A stretch of DNA of 6,214 bases from Actinomycetes bacterium (GTDB lineage Bacteria; Actinomycetota; Thermoleophilia; Solirubrobacterales; Solirubrobacteraceae). The notes under the pieces are model-generated. The model was not told the origin of the DNA, did no database searches, and was given only the letters and a program-made list of their open reading frames with translations. Shown here piece after piece: positions 1-5,892 of the stretch (positions are counted from its first letter, which is position 1; every line of letters starts with the position of its first letter). Location of the stretch: NCBI GenBank assembly GCA_023405705.1, contig JAEXXR010000015.1, forward strand, positions 1-6,214, in the 5' to 3' direction. Made by a program: the position numbers and the translations under genes.

Positions 1-3
1 CGG

Positions 4-26
4 GGGGGCGCGCGACGGGCGCCCCC
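4..26 (-). terminator. GC-rich stem-loop after metW, candidate terminator
   Basis: An 8-bp perfect inverted repeat (GGGGGCGC at 4-11 and GCGCCCCC at 19-26) with a 7-nt loop begins 8 nt past the metW stop codon, at the very left edge of the window. In the direction of the met operon it would form a strong RNA hairpin. No U-tract can be seen, as is common for high-GC actinobacterial terminators. An alternative pairing of neighbouring CGGGC and GCCCG runs competes with it, and in sequence this G-rich some inverted repeats arise by chance. Confidence 0.35.
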
Positions 27-33
27 GCCCGCC

Positions 34-627
34 TCACCCCTCGAGCACGTAGACGGCGCGCGCGGCGAGCAGGTTCGGCGCCAGCCGGGTCGCCGACGGC
101 GCCCGTCCGCCGCTCGCGTCGAGCAGCACGCGCCGGCCGATCCGCATGCCGATCTCGGCGACGGTCGCCTCGAAGTCGCGCAGCGTGCAGAGGTGGATGT
201 TGGGCGTGTCGTGCCACTGGTACGGCAGCGCCTCGTTGACCGGCATCCTGCCCGTCCGCGCGAGGTCGAGCCGCACGCGCCAGTGGGCGAAGTTCGGCAG
301 CGAGACGACCCGCCGCGGCGCGACCCGGCGCATCTCTCTCATCACGGCGACCGGCTGCCGGGTCGCCTGCAGCGTCAGCGACAGCACGGCGCAGTCGAAG
401 GCGCCGGTCGCGGTCCGCGTCAGCTCCTCCTGCAGGTCGCCGTGGGTGACCGGCACGCCGCGCGCGACGCAGGCGTGGAAGCCCTCGTCGGAGCGCTCGA
501 CGCCGACGCCGCTGCAGCCGCGACGCTCGATCAGCTCCTCCAGCAGCGCGCCGTCGCCGCAGCCGAGGTCGAGCACCCTCTGGTCGCGGCCGACGAGCGC
601 CGCGACGACGCCGTGGTCAGGACGCAT
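34..627 (-). CDS. metW: Methionine biosynthesis protein MetW
   Basis: This 197-aa protein is a class I SAM-dependent methyltransferase-fold protein of the MetW family, which is usually encoded beside homoserine O-acyltransferase MetX and thought to assist it. The glycine-rich SAM-binding motif VLDLGCGDGALL lies at residues 18-29. The family signature follows: PNFAHWRVRL at 111-120, GRMPVNEALPY near 126-136, and WHDTPNIHLCTLRDFE at 138-153. Length is typical of MetW (about 190-210 aa) and the protein is cytosolic with no signal peptide. The ATG at 627 is preceded by a good ribosome site (AGGGGAG at 634-640, 6 nt spacing) lying inside metX. The gene overlaps the metX end by 11 nt, so its translation is probably coupled. 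Its methyl acceptor, if any, is not known from the sequence. It is the last gene of the metYXW operon. Identification is firm; the exact biochemical role is inferred. Confidence 0.93.
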   Translation of the reverse strand: MRPDHGVVAALVGRDQRVLDLGCGDGALLEELIERRGCSGVGVERSDEGFHACVARGVPVTHGDLQEELTRTATGAFDCAVLSLTLQATRQPVAVMREMRRVAPRRVVSLPNFAHWRVRLDLARTGRMPVNEALPYQWHDTPNIHLCTLRDFEATVAEIGMRIGRRVLLDASGGRAPSATRLAPNLLAARAVYVLEG

Positions 628-1891
628 GCGCAGCTCCCCTGCCCGGCGCCGCGCCGGTCCCGTCCGCGCCGGCCGCGCCGGCGCCGCGACCGCGCTCGCC
701 CGCGAGCTGCTCGAGGAAGCCCGCGACCGTGCGGTGGTACTCGGGCACCGGGAAGAGGAACGAGTCGTGGCCGTGCGGCGCGCTCAGCTCGCGGAAGGTG
801 ACCGGCGCGCCGGCGCCGCGCAGCTCGTCGGCGATCTCGCGCGCGTGCTCGGTCGAGAAGCGCCAGTCGGAGTCGAACGACAGCACCAGGTACTTCGTCG
901 CTCCGGCCGGCGACGCGGCCGCCGCGGCGACCTGCCGCTGCACGTACGCCGCATCGGAGAACGGGTCGAAGTAGTCCATGACGCGGGTCATGTAGAGGTA
1001 GGTGTTGGCATCGAACCGCTCGACGAACGACTGTCCCTGGTAGGCGAGGTACGACTCGACCTCGAAGTCGACGTCGAAGCCGTAGCGCGGCTCGACCGCG
1101 TCCTGGATGCGGCGGCCGAACTTCTGCCGCATCGACTCCTCCGACAGGTACGTGATGTGGCCGATCATCCGCGCCAGCGCGAGGCCGCGGTTCGGCCGCG
1201 GCGGCGCGGCGGCCGCTTCACCTGCGGCCCCGTCGTCGGCACCGCCCGCCACCGACTCCGGGTAGTAGTCGCCGCCGGCGAAGTCGGGATCGCGCATGAT
1301 CGCCTCGCGCGCGACGGCGCTGAAGGCGATGTTCTGCGCCGACAGCCGCCCCGAGGCGGCGACGACGACAGCGCCGCCGAGCTCCCCGGGGTGGTCGAGC
1401 GACCACTGCAGCGCCTGCATCCCGCCGAGCGAGCCGCCGACCGCCGCCAGCAGCCGTCTGATCCCCAGCTCGCGCAGCAGCGCGCGGTGGACCTGCACGA
1501 GGTCGCGCACCGCCAGCAGCGGGAAGCGCAGGCCGTACGGCCTGCCGGTCGCCGGGTCGGTCGAGCCCGGCCCGGTCGTCCCCTTGCAGCCGCCGAGCAC
1601 GTTGGCGCAGACGACGAACAGGCGGTCGGTGTCGAGCGGACGGCCCGGGCCGATGATGTTGTCCCACCAGCCCGGCCGCCGGTCACCCTCGTGGTAGCCG
1701 GCGGCGTGGGCGTCGCCGGAGAGCGCGTGGCAGACGTAGACGACGTTGCCGCCGTCGGGCGCGAGCGTCCCGTAGGTCTCGTACGCGACCTCGACCCGCG
1801 TCAGCCGCGCGCCCGACTCGAGCACGAGCGGACGCTCCTCGTCGGCGACGAGGAGCGTCTTGGTCTCGACCTGTCCGACGCCGTCGCTCAC
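617..1891 (-). CDS. metX: Homoserine O-acyltransferase (MetX, alpha/beta hydrolase fold)
   Basis: This 424-aa cytosolic enzyme transfers an acyl group (acetyl, or succinyl in some MetX) from acyl-CoA to homoserine, the committed step of methionine synthesis. The oxyanion-hole region is CHALSGDAH at 54-62. The nucleophile elbow VGGSLGG at 151-157 places Ser154. Asp342 (FDSDWRF) and His375 (HGHDSFL) complete the triad, and [10 protein letters not shown] at 241-250 is a family block. The GTG start at 1891 overlaps the metY TGA (GTGA). The frame stays open far upstream through metY in a different register, but homology begins only here. No clear Shine-Dalgarno is seen, so coupling to metY is likely. 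Two oddities are a low-complexity Gly/Ala/Pro insert at about residues 212-233 and a Gly/Ala-rich tail of about 25 residues that overlaps metW. Acyl-donor specificity cannot be read from this sequence with confidence. Confidence 0.94.
   Translation of the reverse strand: MSDGVGQVETKTLLVADEERPLVLESGARLTRVEVAYETYGTLAPDGGNVVYVCHALSGDAHAAGYHEGDRRPGWWDNIIGPGRPLDTDRLFVVCANVLGGCKGTTGPGSTDPATGRPYGLRFPLLAVRDLVQVHRALLRELGIRRLLAAVGGSLGGMQALQWSLDHPGELGGAVVVAASGRLSAQNIAFSAVAREAIMRDPDFAGGDYYPESVAGGADDGAAGEAAAAPPRPNRGLALARMIGHITYLSEESMRQKFGRRIQDAVEPRYGFDVDFEVESYLAYQGQSFVERFDANTYLYMTRVMDYFDPFSDAAYVQRQVAAAAASPAGATKYLVLSFDSDWRFSTEHAREIADELRGAGAPVTFRELSAPHGHDSFLFPVPEYHRTVAGFLEQLAGERGRGAGAAGADGTGAAPGRGAAHAS
634..640 (-). 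promoter_or_regulatory. Ribosome binding site of metW inside metX
   Basis: AGGGGAG on the minus strand stands 6 nt before the ATG at 627 and lies within the last codons of metX. It is the strongest purine-rich site around this junction and supports the ATG start of metW. It also suggests metW can be initiated independently of ribosomes terminating at the metX stop 11 nt further on. Confidence 0.7.
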
Positions 1892-3198
1892 GCAGGCGTC
1901 GCCTGGCGGGCCTTCGCGAGCGCCTGGTCCAGGTCGGCGGTGATGTCGTCGATGTGCTCGATGCCGACCGACAGCCGCACGAGGTCCTGCGGCACGCCGG
2001 CCGAGTCGAGCTCGGCCTCGTCGAGCTGCGAGTGGGTCGTCGTCGCCGGGTGGATCGCGAGCGACTTCGCGTCGCCGATGTTGGCGAGGTGGCTGAAGAG
2101 GCCGAGCGCGTCGATGAAGGCGCGGCCGGCGTCGCGGCCGCCGGCGATCCCGAACGTGACGATCGCGCCGGCGCCGCCCTTCAGCGTCCGCTGCGCGGTC
2201 TCGTGGTAGGGGCTCGACTCCAGGCCCGGGTAGTTGACCCAGCTGACGCCGTCGTGGCCCTCGAGGTGCTTGGCGACGGCGAGCGCGTTCTCGGAGTGGC
2301 GCTCGATCCGCAGCGGCAGCGTCTCGATCCCCTGCAGCAGCAGGAAGGCGTTGAACGGCGACAGCGCCGCGCCCATGTTGCGCAGCAGGACCGTGCGGGC
2401 GCGGCCGACGTACGCCGCCGGGCCGAGCGCGTCGGACCAGACGACGCCGTGGTACGACGGGTCCGGCTTCGTCAGGCCGGGGAAGCGCTCCGCGTTGGCG
2501 ACCCAGTCGAATCTGCCCGAGTCGACGATCAGGCCGCCGATCGTCGTGCCGTGGCCGCCGATGAACTTCGTCGCGGAGTGGACGGCGACGTCGGCGCCCT
2601 GCTCGAAGACGCGCGCGAGGATCGGCGTCGGCACCGTGTTGTCGACGATCAGCGGCAGGCCCTTGGCGTGCGCGGCGTCGGCCCACGCTCTGACGTCGAC
2701 GACGTTGAGGCGCGGGTTGCCGATCGTCTCGGTGAAGACGAGGCGGGTCTTGTCGTCGACCAGCGCGTCGAGCGCGCTCGTGTCGTCGGGGTCGGTGAAG
2801 CGGACCTCGATCCCGTACTGCGGCAGCGTGTGCGCGAGCAGGTTGTACGTGCCGCCGTAGAGCGTCGAGTGGGCGACGATGTTGTCGCCGGCCCGCGCGA
2901 TGTTGAGGATCGAGTAGGTGACGGCCGCCTGGCCGGACGCCAGCGCCAGCGCCGCGACGCCGCCCTCCAGAGCGGCGATCCGCTCCTCCAGGACGCTCCA
3001 CGTCGGGTTCATGATGCGCGTGTAGATGTTCCCCGGCACCGCCAGCGCGAAGAGGTCCTGCGCGTGCTGCGCGTCATCGAAGACGTAGGAGGTCGTCTGG
3101 TAGATCGGCACCGCGCGCGCGTTGGTCGCCGGATCAGGCTGCTGACCGGTGTGGAGCGCGATCGTCTCCGGGCGCGTGTGGGGCTGCTGCTCGCTCAT
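1888..3198 (-). CDS. metY: O-acetylhomoserine sulfhydrylase (MetY), PLP-dependent
   Basis: This 436-aa enzyme of the Cys/Met metabolism PLP family makes homocysteine from O-acylhomoserine and sulfide. Visible landmarks are [11 protein letters not shown] at 30-40, YTRIMNPT at 59-66 (phosphate contact from the neighbouring subunit), SGQAA at 88-92, Tyr114 in STLYGGTYN (stacks on the cofactor), Asp186 in VDNT (pairs with the pyridine nitrogen), the Schiff-base Lys211 in [11 protein letters not shown], and [12 protein letters not shown] at 408-419. The PDPSYHG segment near 245-251 and the length of about 430 aa are typical of O-acetylhomoserine sulfhydrylases rather than the shorter cystathionine enzymes or MetZ. 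I chose the ATG at 3198 because AGGAG precedes it at good spacing. An in-frame ATG at 3216 would add six residues but has no comparable site. It is the first gene of the metYXW operon. Confidence 0.95.
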   Translation of the reverse strand: MSEQQPHTRPETIALHTGQQPDPATNARAVPIYQTTSYVFDDAQHAQDLFALAVPGNIYTRIMNPTWSVLEERIAALEGGVAALALASGQAAVTYSILNIARAGDNIVAHSTLYGGTYNLLAHTLPQYGIEVRFTDPDDTSALDALVDDKTRLVFTETIGNPRLNVVDVRAWADAAHAKGLPLIVDNTVPTPILARVFEQGADVAVHSATKFIGGHGTTIGGLIVDSGRFDWVANAERFPGLTKPDPSYHGVVWSDALGPAAYVGRARTVLLRNMGAALSPFNAFLLLQGIETLPLRIERHSENALAVAKHLEGHDGVSWVNYPGLESSPYHETAQRTLKGGAGAIVTFGIAGGRDAGRAFIDALGLFSHLANIGDAKSLAIHPATTTHSQLDEAELDSAGVPQDLVRLSVGIEHIDDITADLDQALAKARQATPA

Positions 3199-3203
3199 CG
3201 GGT

Positions 3204-3208
3204 CTCCT
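3204..3208 (-). promoter_or_regulatory. Ribosome binding site deciding the metY start
   Basis: AGGAG on the minus strand sits 5 nt before the ATG at 3198. The upstream in-frame ATG at 3216 has only pyrimidine-rich or weak sequence before it, so this site decides in favour of the shorter protein. The site itself can pair with a TCCT at 3226-3229 in the leader. Confidence 0.8.
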
Positions 3209-3242
3209 CGCTGCATGACGGGATCAGGACCGGGGACCCGTG

Positions 3243-3271
3243 AGCCTATCCACGCGGGCCGTTTGCCGGAA
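3243..3271 (-). promoter_or_regulatory. Predicted metYXW promoter
   Basis: On the minus strand TTCCGG (3271-3266) and TAGGCT (3248-3243) are separated by 17 nt. TAGGCT fits the TANNNT form of actinobacterial -10 elements; the -35 match is weak (TT only). It implies a start near 3236 and a metY leader of about 38 nt. The -10 box lies in one arm of the 10-bp inverted repeat at 3242-3291. Confidence 0.45.
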
Positions 3272-3290
3272 TGGCACCGACGGATAGGCT
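3263..3290 (+). promoter_or_regulatory. Predicted promoter of the APC permease gene
   Basis: TTGCCG (3263-3268) and TAGGCT (3285-3290) are separated by 16 nt on the plus strand. The start would fall near 3297, giving a leader of about 62 nt. The -35 region overlaps that of the opposing metY promoter, so RNA polymerase could hardly occupy both at once. Confidence 0.45.
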
Positions 3291-3350
3291 CCGGCGCACC
3301 GGGGGTCTGCCATTGGTCGGCCGGCCTGCACGACGGACGACACAGACGAC

Positions 3351-3355
3351 GGGAG
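3351..3355 (+). promoter_or_regulatory. Ribosome binding site of the APC permease
   Basis: GGGAG lies 4 nt before the GTG at 3360. Spacing is a little short but no better start is available: the next methionine is beyond the first transmembrane helix, so the GTG is the credible start. Confidence 0.6.
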
Positions 3356-3359
3356 CGCC

Positions 3360-4907
3360 GTGAGCAGCGGGACCACCACGACGCCGGGGACCGGGTCCAA
3401 GGGCCTCAAGCAGGATGCGATCGGGTTCGTCGACGCGCTCGTGATCGGGCTCGCGTCGACCGCGCCGGCCTACTCGCTGGCGGCGGTGATCGGGCTGATC
3501 GTCGTCGACGCGGGCGTGCAGGCGCCGGCCGTGCTGCTCGCCTCGTTCGTCCCGATGTTCTTCATCGCGGCCGCCTTCTACTACATGAACCGCGCCGACC
3601 CCGACTGCGGCACGACCTTCTCGTGGGTGACGCGGACGCTCGGGCCCTACGTCGGCTGGATGGGCGGCTGGGCGATCACGATGACGGGCGTGCTGGTCGT
3701 CGGCTCGCTCGCCGACGTCGCCGCGCGCTACGCCTTCCTGCTCGTCGGCTGGGATGCGGCGGCCGAGTCGAAGTGGGCGGTGATCGCCTTCGCCGTCTTC
3801 CTCATAGCGGTGATGACGTGGGTCTGCGTCGTCGGCACGGAGGCGTCGGCGTCGCTGCAGCGGGTGCTGATCTTCGGCCAGGTGATCGGCCTGCTGCTGT
3901 TCGCCGTCGTCGCGCTCGTGAAGGTCTTCACCGACGGCGCGCCGCCGTCCTCGGTCGACCCGTCGCTGTCGTGGCTGTCGCCGTTCGCGGTCGACTCGTT
4001 CTCGGTGCTCGTGGTGGGGATGCTGACGGGCGTCTTCATCTACTGGGGCTGGGAGTCGGCGGTCAACCTGACCGAGGAGACGAGGGACTCCAACAGCGCG
4101 CCGGGCCTCGCGGGCGTCTTCAGCACGGTGATCCTGCTCGTCACCTACATCGTCACGACGGTCGCCGTCGTCGCCTATGCGGGGCCGGGGCTGCTGGAGG
4201 AGTTCGCCGACGACGAGGGGATCTTCTCGACGCTCGCCGCCGACGTGCTCGGCTCGCCGCTCGACAGGCTGGTCGTGCTGGCGATCCTCACCTCCGCGCT
4301 CGCCTCGACGCAGACGACGATCCTGCCGGCGTCGCGCACGACGCTGTCGATGGCGCGCGCCGACGCGATGCCGGCGGCCTTCGGCAAGATCCACCCGCGC
4401 TACTGCACGCCGCACGTCTCGACGATCGTGATCGGCGTCGTGGCGGCCGTCTGGTACGTCGGCGTCAGCGCCTTCTCGGAGAACTTCCTCTTCGACACGC
4501 TCACCGCGCTCGCGCTGATGATCGCCTTCTACTACGCGCTGACCGGCGTCGCGTGCGTGATCCACTACCGCCGCGAGCTGACGCGGTCGGTCCGCACCTT
4601 CCTCTTCATCGGCGTCGCGCCGACGATCGGCGCCGTCGTGCTCGGCTACCTGTGGGTGAAGGCGACGATCGACTACGCCGACCCGGAGACCTCCTACACC
4701 GGCTCGGCCGTCTTCGGCATCGGCCTGCCGACGGTGATCGGGATCGGCTTCCTGCTGCTCGGCGTCGTGCTGCTGGCCGTCTGGCGGCTGACCGGCGGCG
4801 GCCACCGCGCGTTCTTCGGCCGCGGCGCCTTCGAGACGGTCGACCCCGACGTCGCCAGCGGCAGGGTGCAGCTGGCGGAGGACCTGGCGGGAGCGGGCCG
4901 TGGCTAG
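3360..4907 (+). CDS. APC-superfamily amino-acid permease
   Basis: This 515-aa inner-membrane protein of the amino acid-polyamine-organocation family probably imports an amino acid or amine by proton or ion coupling. Twelve hydrophobic segments are visible, at roughly 24-48, 55-76, 98-120, 138-158, 165-190, 207-230, 252-275, 300-325, 353-372, 378-402, 412-433 and 450-476. Family landmarks are the unwound helix-1 region [10 protein letters not shown] (30-39), the helix-6 segment [15 protein letters not shown] (226-240), and the conserved loop [20 protein letters not shown] (325-344) followed by HPRYCTP. Length is normal for bacterial APC permeases. The GTG start has GGGAG upstream. The gene is divergent from metYXW and shares its control region, which makes a sulfur amino acid or precursor a possible substrate, but nothing in the sequence fixes the substrate. 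The C-terminal 40 residues are polar and cytosolic. Confidence 0.9.
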   Translation: MSSGTTTTPGTGSKGLKQDAIGFVDALVIGLASTAPAYSLAAVIGLIVVDAGVQAPAVLLASFVPMFFIAAAFYYMNRADPDCGTTFSWVTRTLGPYVGWMGGWAITMTGVLVVGSLADVAARYAFLLVGWDAAAESKWAVIAFAVFLIAVMTWVCVVGTEASASLQRVLIFGQVIGLLLFAVVALVKVFTDGAPPSSVDPSLSWLSPFAVDSFSVLVVGMLTGVFIYWGWESAVNLTEETRDSNSAPGLAGVFSTVILLVTYIVTTVAVVAYAGPGLLEEFADDEGIFSTLAADVLGSPLDRLVVLAILTSALASTQTTILPASRTTLSMARADAMPAAFGKIHPRYCTPHVSTIVIGVVAAVWYVGVSAFSENFLFDTLTALALMIAFYYALTGVACVIHYRRELTRSVRTFLFIGVAPTIGAVVLGYLWVKATIDYADPETSYTGSAVFGIGLPTVIGIGFLLLGVVLLAVWRLTGGGHRAFFGRGAFETVDPDVASGRVQLAEDLAGAGRG

Positions 4908-4920
4908 CCGGCCAGCCACG
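4899..4920. terminator. Bidirectional stem-loop between convergent genes
   Basis: CGTGGCT (4899-4905) and AGCCACG (4914-4920) form a perfect 7-bp stem with an 8-nt loop. The permease TAG (4905-4907) lies within it and the stop codon of the opposing gene (4922-4924) begins one base beyond. It is the only structure in the 14-nt gap between two convergent genes, so it most likely ends both transcripts. There is no U-tract on either side. Confidence 0.55.
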
Positions 4921-4921
4921 C

Positions 4922-5803
4922 TCAGCGGATCAGGTTGATCTCGGGGTGCGTCGCGAGCAGCGTCTGCGTGAAGACGTAATTGACGACGCCTATCGACAGG
5001 AAGACTATGACGATCGCCTGGTTGACCGCCCGGCCGACCCCGGCCGCGCCGCCTGAGACCGTCATCCCCTTGTAGCAGCAGATGATCGCGGTGACGCCAC
5101 CGAAGATCGTGCACTTGACGAGCGATCCCCACAGGTCGGTGACCGACGAGCTGGTCCAGAAGGTGGCGAAGAACGGCTCGATTCGCGCGCCGTATATGAC
5201 GGTCGCGAGCAGGCCGCCGGTGATGCCGAAGATGATCGCGAAGACGTCGAACAGCGCCGTGATCGTGATCAGCGCCAGGAAGCGCGGCACGACGAGGTTC
5301 TTGACCGGGTCGACGCCGAGCACCTGGAGCGCGTCGAGCTCCTCGCGGATCTTGCGCGCGCCGAGGTCGGCGGTGATCGCGGTCCCGGCCGCGCCGGCGA
5401 CGACGATCGCGCAGATGAACGGCGCGAACTCTCGCACGACGGCGAGCATGAAGAGACCGCCCATGCGGTCGAGCGCGCCGAAGAGCGTGAGGAAGTTCGC
5501 GGCCTGCAGACCGGGCACCGCATAGGCGACGCAGAACATCGTCAGCACGAGCGGGAGAAAGCACTGCCGCAGCGCGAACATGAACTGCGCGACGAACTCG
5601 TCGCCGTACGGATACGGCGGCCGGACCGCCGCGACGGCGGTCTTGCCCGTGAGGATGACGAGGTCGCCGACCTCTTCGAAGCCGTCGCGCATCCGCGGCA
5701 CCACCGTCCGCAGCCGCTCGCCGACGCCTCCGCCGGGACCGGCTCCCGGCCCGGTCGGTGGTGCTGAGCTGGCCGGCGGTGCCGGCGCCTGCGAAGCACT
5801 CAT
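4922..5803 (-). CDS. YrbE/MlaE-family ABC transporter permease
   Basis: This 293-aa membrane protein is the permease type that, with an MlaF-like ATPase and Mce (MlaD-like) proteins, moves lipids across the cell envelope. After a Pro/Ala/Gly-rich N-terminal 28 residues comes an interfacial helix region (30-60), then about five hydrophobic segments near 75-97, 115-143, 175-205, 225-246 and 258-282. The ATPase-coupling loop is intact: REFAPFI at 124-130, then ADLGARKIREELDALQVLGVDP (145-166, usual EExDA core). GGAAGVGRAVNQAIV at 251-265 is a second family block. The ATG at 5803 is the first possible start: an in-frame TAG stands two codons upstream. The nearest GGAG is about 12 nt away, so its ribosome site is weak. 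Actinobacterial relatives normally come as a YrbEA-YrbEB pair before mce genes. Here the gene stands alone in the window and ends against a convergent permease. Confidence 0.92.
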   Translation of the reverse strand: MSASQAPAPPASSAPPTGPGAGPGGGVGERLRTVVPRMRDGFEEVGDLVILTGKTAVAAVRPPYPYGDEFVAQFMFALRQCFLPLVLTMFCVAYAVPGLQAANFLTLFGALDRMGGLFMLAVVREFAPFICAIVVAGAAGTAITADLGARKIREELDALQVLGVDPVKNLVVPRFLALITITALFDVFAIIFGITGGLLATVIYGARIEPFFATFWTSSSVTDLWGSLVKCTIFGGVTAIICCYKGMTVSGGAAGVGRAVNQAIVIVFLSIGVVNYVFTQTLLATHPEINLIR

Positions 5804-5832
5804 AGCTAGGTGTCACTCCGACTCATGGAGCG

Positions 5833-5845
5833 AGACTACTAGTCT
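5833..5845. repeat. 13-bp palindrome over the -10 region
   Basis: AGACTACTAGTCT is a perfect 6-bp inverted repeat around a single central base. Either strand reads TAGTCT, which fits TANNNT, so it could supply a -10 box to both the permease gene and the divergent regulator gene, or be an operator half-way between them. No convincing -35 is seen for the plus-strand use. Confidence 0.6.
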
Positions 5846-5862
5846 GCTGTCAGACCATGCAA
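5833..5862 (-). promoter_or_regulatory. Predicted promoter of the MlaE-type permease gene
   Basis: On the minus strand TTGCAT (5862-5857) and TAGTCT (5838-5833) are separated by 18 nt, placing transcription start near 5826 and giving a leader of about 22 nt. The -10 box is one half of the palindrome at 5833-5845, and the -35 box overlaps the tandem GCAACCG repeats on the other side. Confidence 0.45.
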
Positions 5863-5872
5863 CCGGCAACCG
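5859..5872 (+). repeat. Tandem 7-bp repeat GCAACCG x2
   Basis: GCAACCG occurs twice without a gap, at 5859-5865 and 5866-5872. It overlaps the predicted -35 of the permease promoter and precedes the likely regulator start, a suitable place for a regulator to bind. A short tandem repeat can arise by chance, so this is a candidate only. Confidence 0.4.
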
Positions 5873-5892
5873 TCCGGGTACCCTTGACCGAC

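Larger units (their letters stand above)
3242..3291. repeat. 10-bp perfect inverted repeat in the metY/permease intergenic region
   Basis: GAGCCTATCC at 3242-3251 is exactly repeated in inverted form as GGATAGGCTC at 3282-3291, with a 30-bp centre. Three further pairs (CCG at 3238-3240 with CGG at 3292-3294) form if T3241 is bulged. Each arm contains a TAGGCT box reading outward, towards metY on one side and the permease on the other. The centre holds a smaller TGCC-N5-GGCA repeat (3264-3276). It may be an operator, or simply two matched -10 regions of a divergent promoter pair. Confidence 0.7.

Noticed and set aside
146..2209. 687-aa open frame on the plus strand opposite metW, metX and metY
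   Set aside because: It is very rich in Arg, Ala, Val and Ser, shows no recognisable domain, and lies antisense to three firmly identified genes. Long antisense frames are expected in DNA this GC-rich.
1892..3001. Long in-frame upstream extension of metX making a 794-aa protein
   Set aside because: The extension is metY read in another frame, Arg/Pro-rich and without homology. The GTG at 1891 overlapping the metY stop is the natural start.
3199..3359. SAM riboswitch upstream of metY
   Set aside because: The region has a long stem (the 10-bp repeat), but I cannot match the cores of the SAM-I/IV, SAM-II or SAH classes. The predicted metY transcript starts downstream of most of the stem. A covariance-model search would settle it.
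3149..5056. 635-aa plus-strand frame overlapping the APC permease in another register
   Set aside because: It is dominated by Arg, Asp and Gly from a shifted reading of the permease, which itself has clear transmembrane and family motifs.
3246..5816. 856-aa open frame on the minus strand across the APC permease and MlaE-type permease genes
   Set aside because: The Arg/Asp/Gly-rich repetitive composition comes from the shifted frame of the MlaE-type gene and the antisense of the permease. No domain is seen and the real genes account for the DNA.
5876..5883. GGGTACCC palindrome as a separate operator
   Set aside because: An 8-bp palindrome is expected by chance fairly often and has no supporting second copy, so it is mentioned only as part of the divergent control region.
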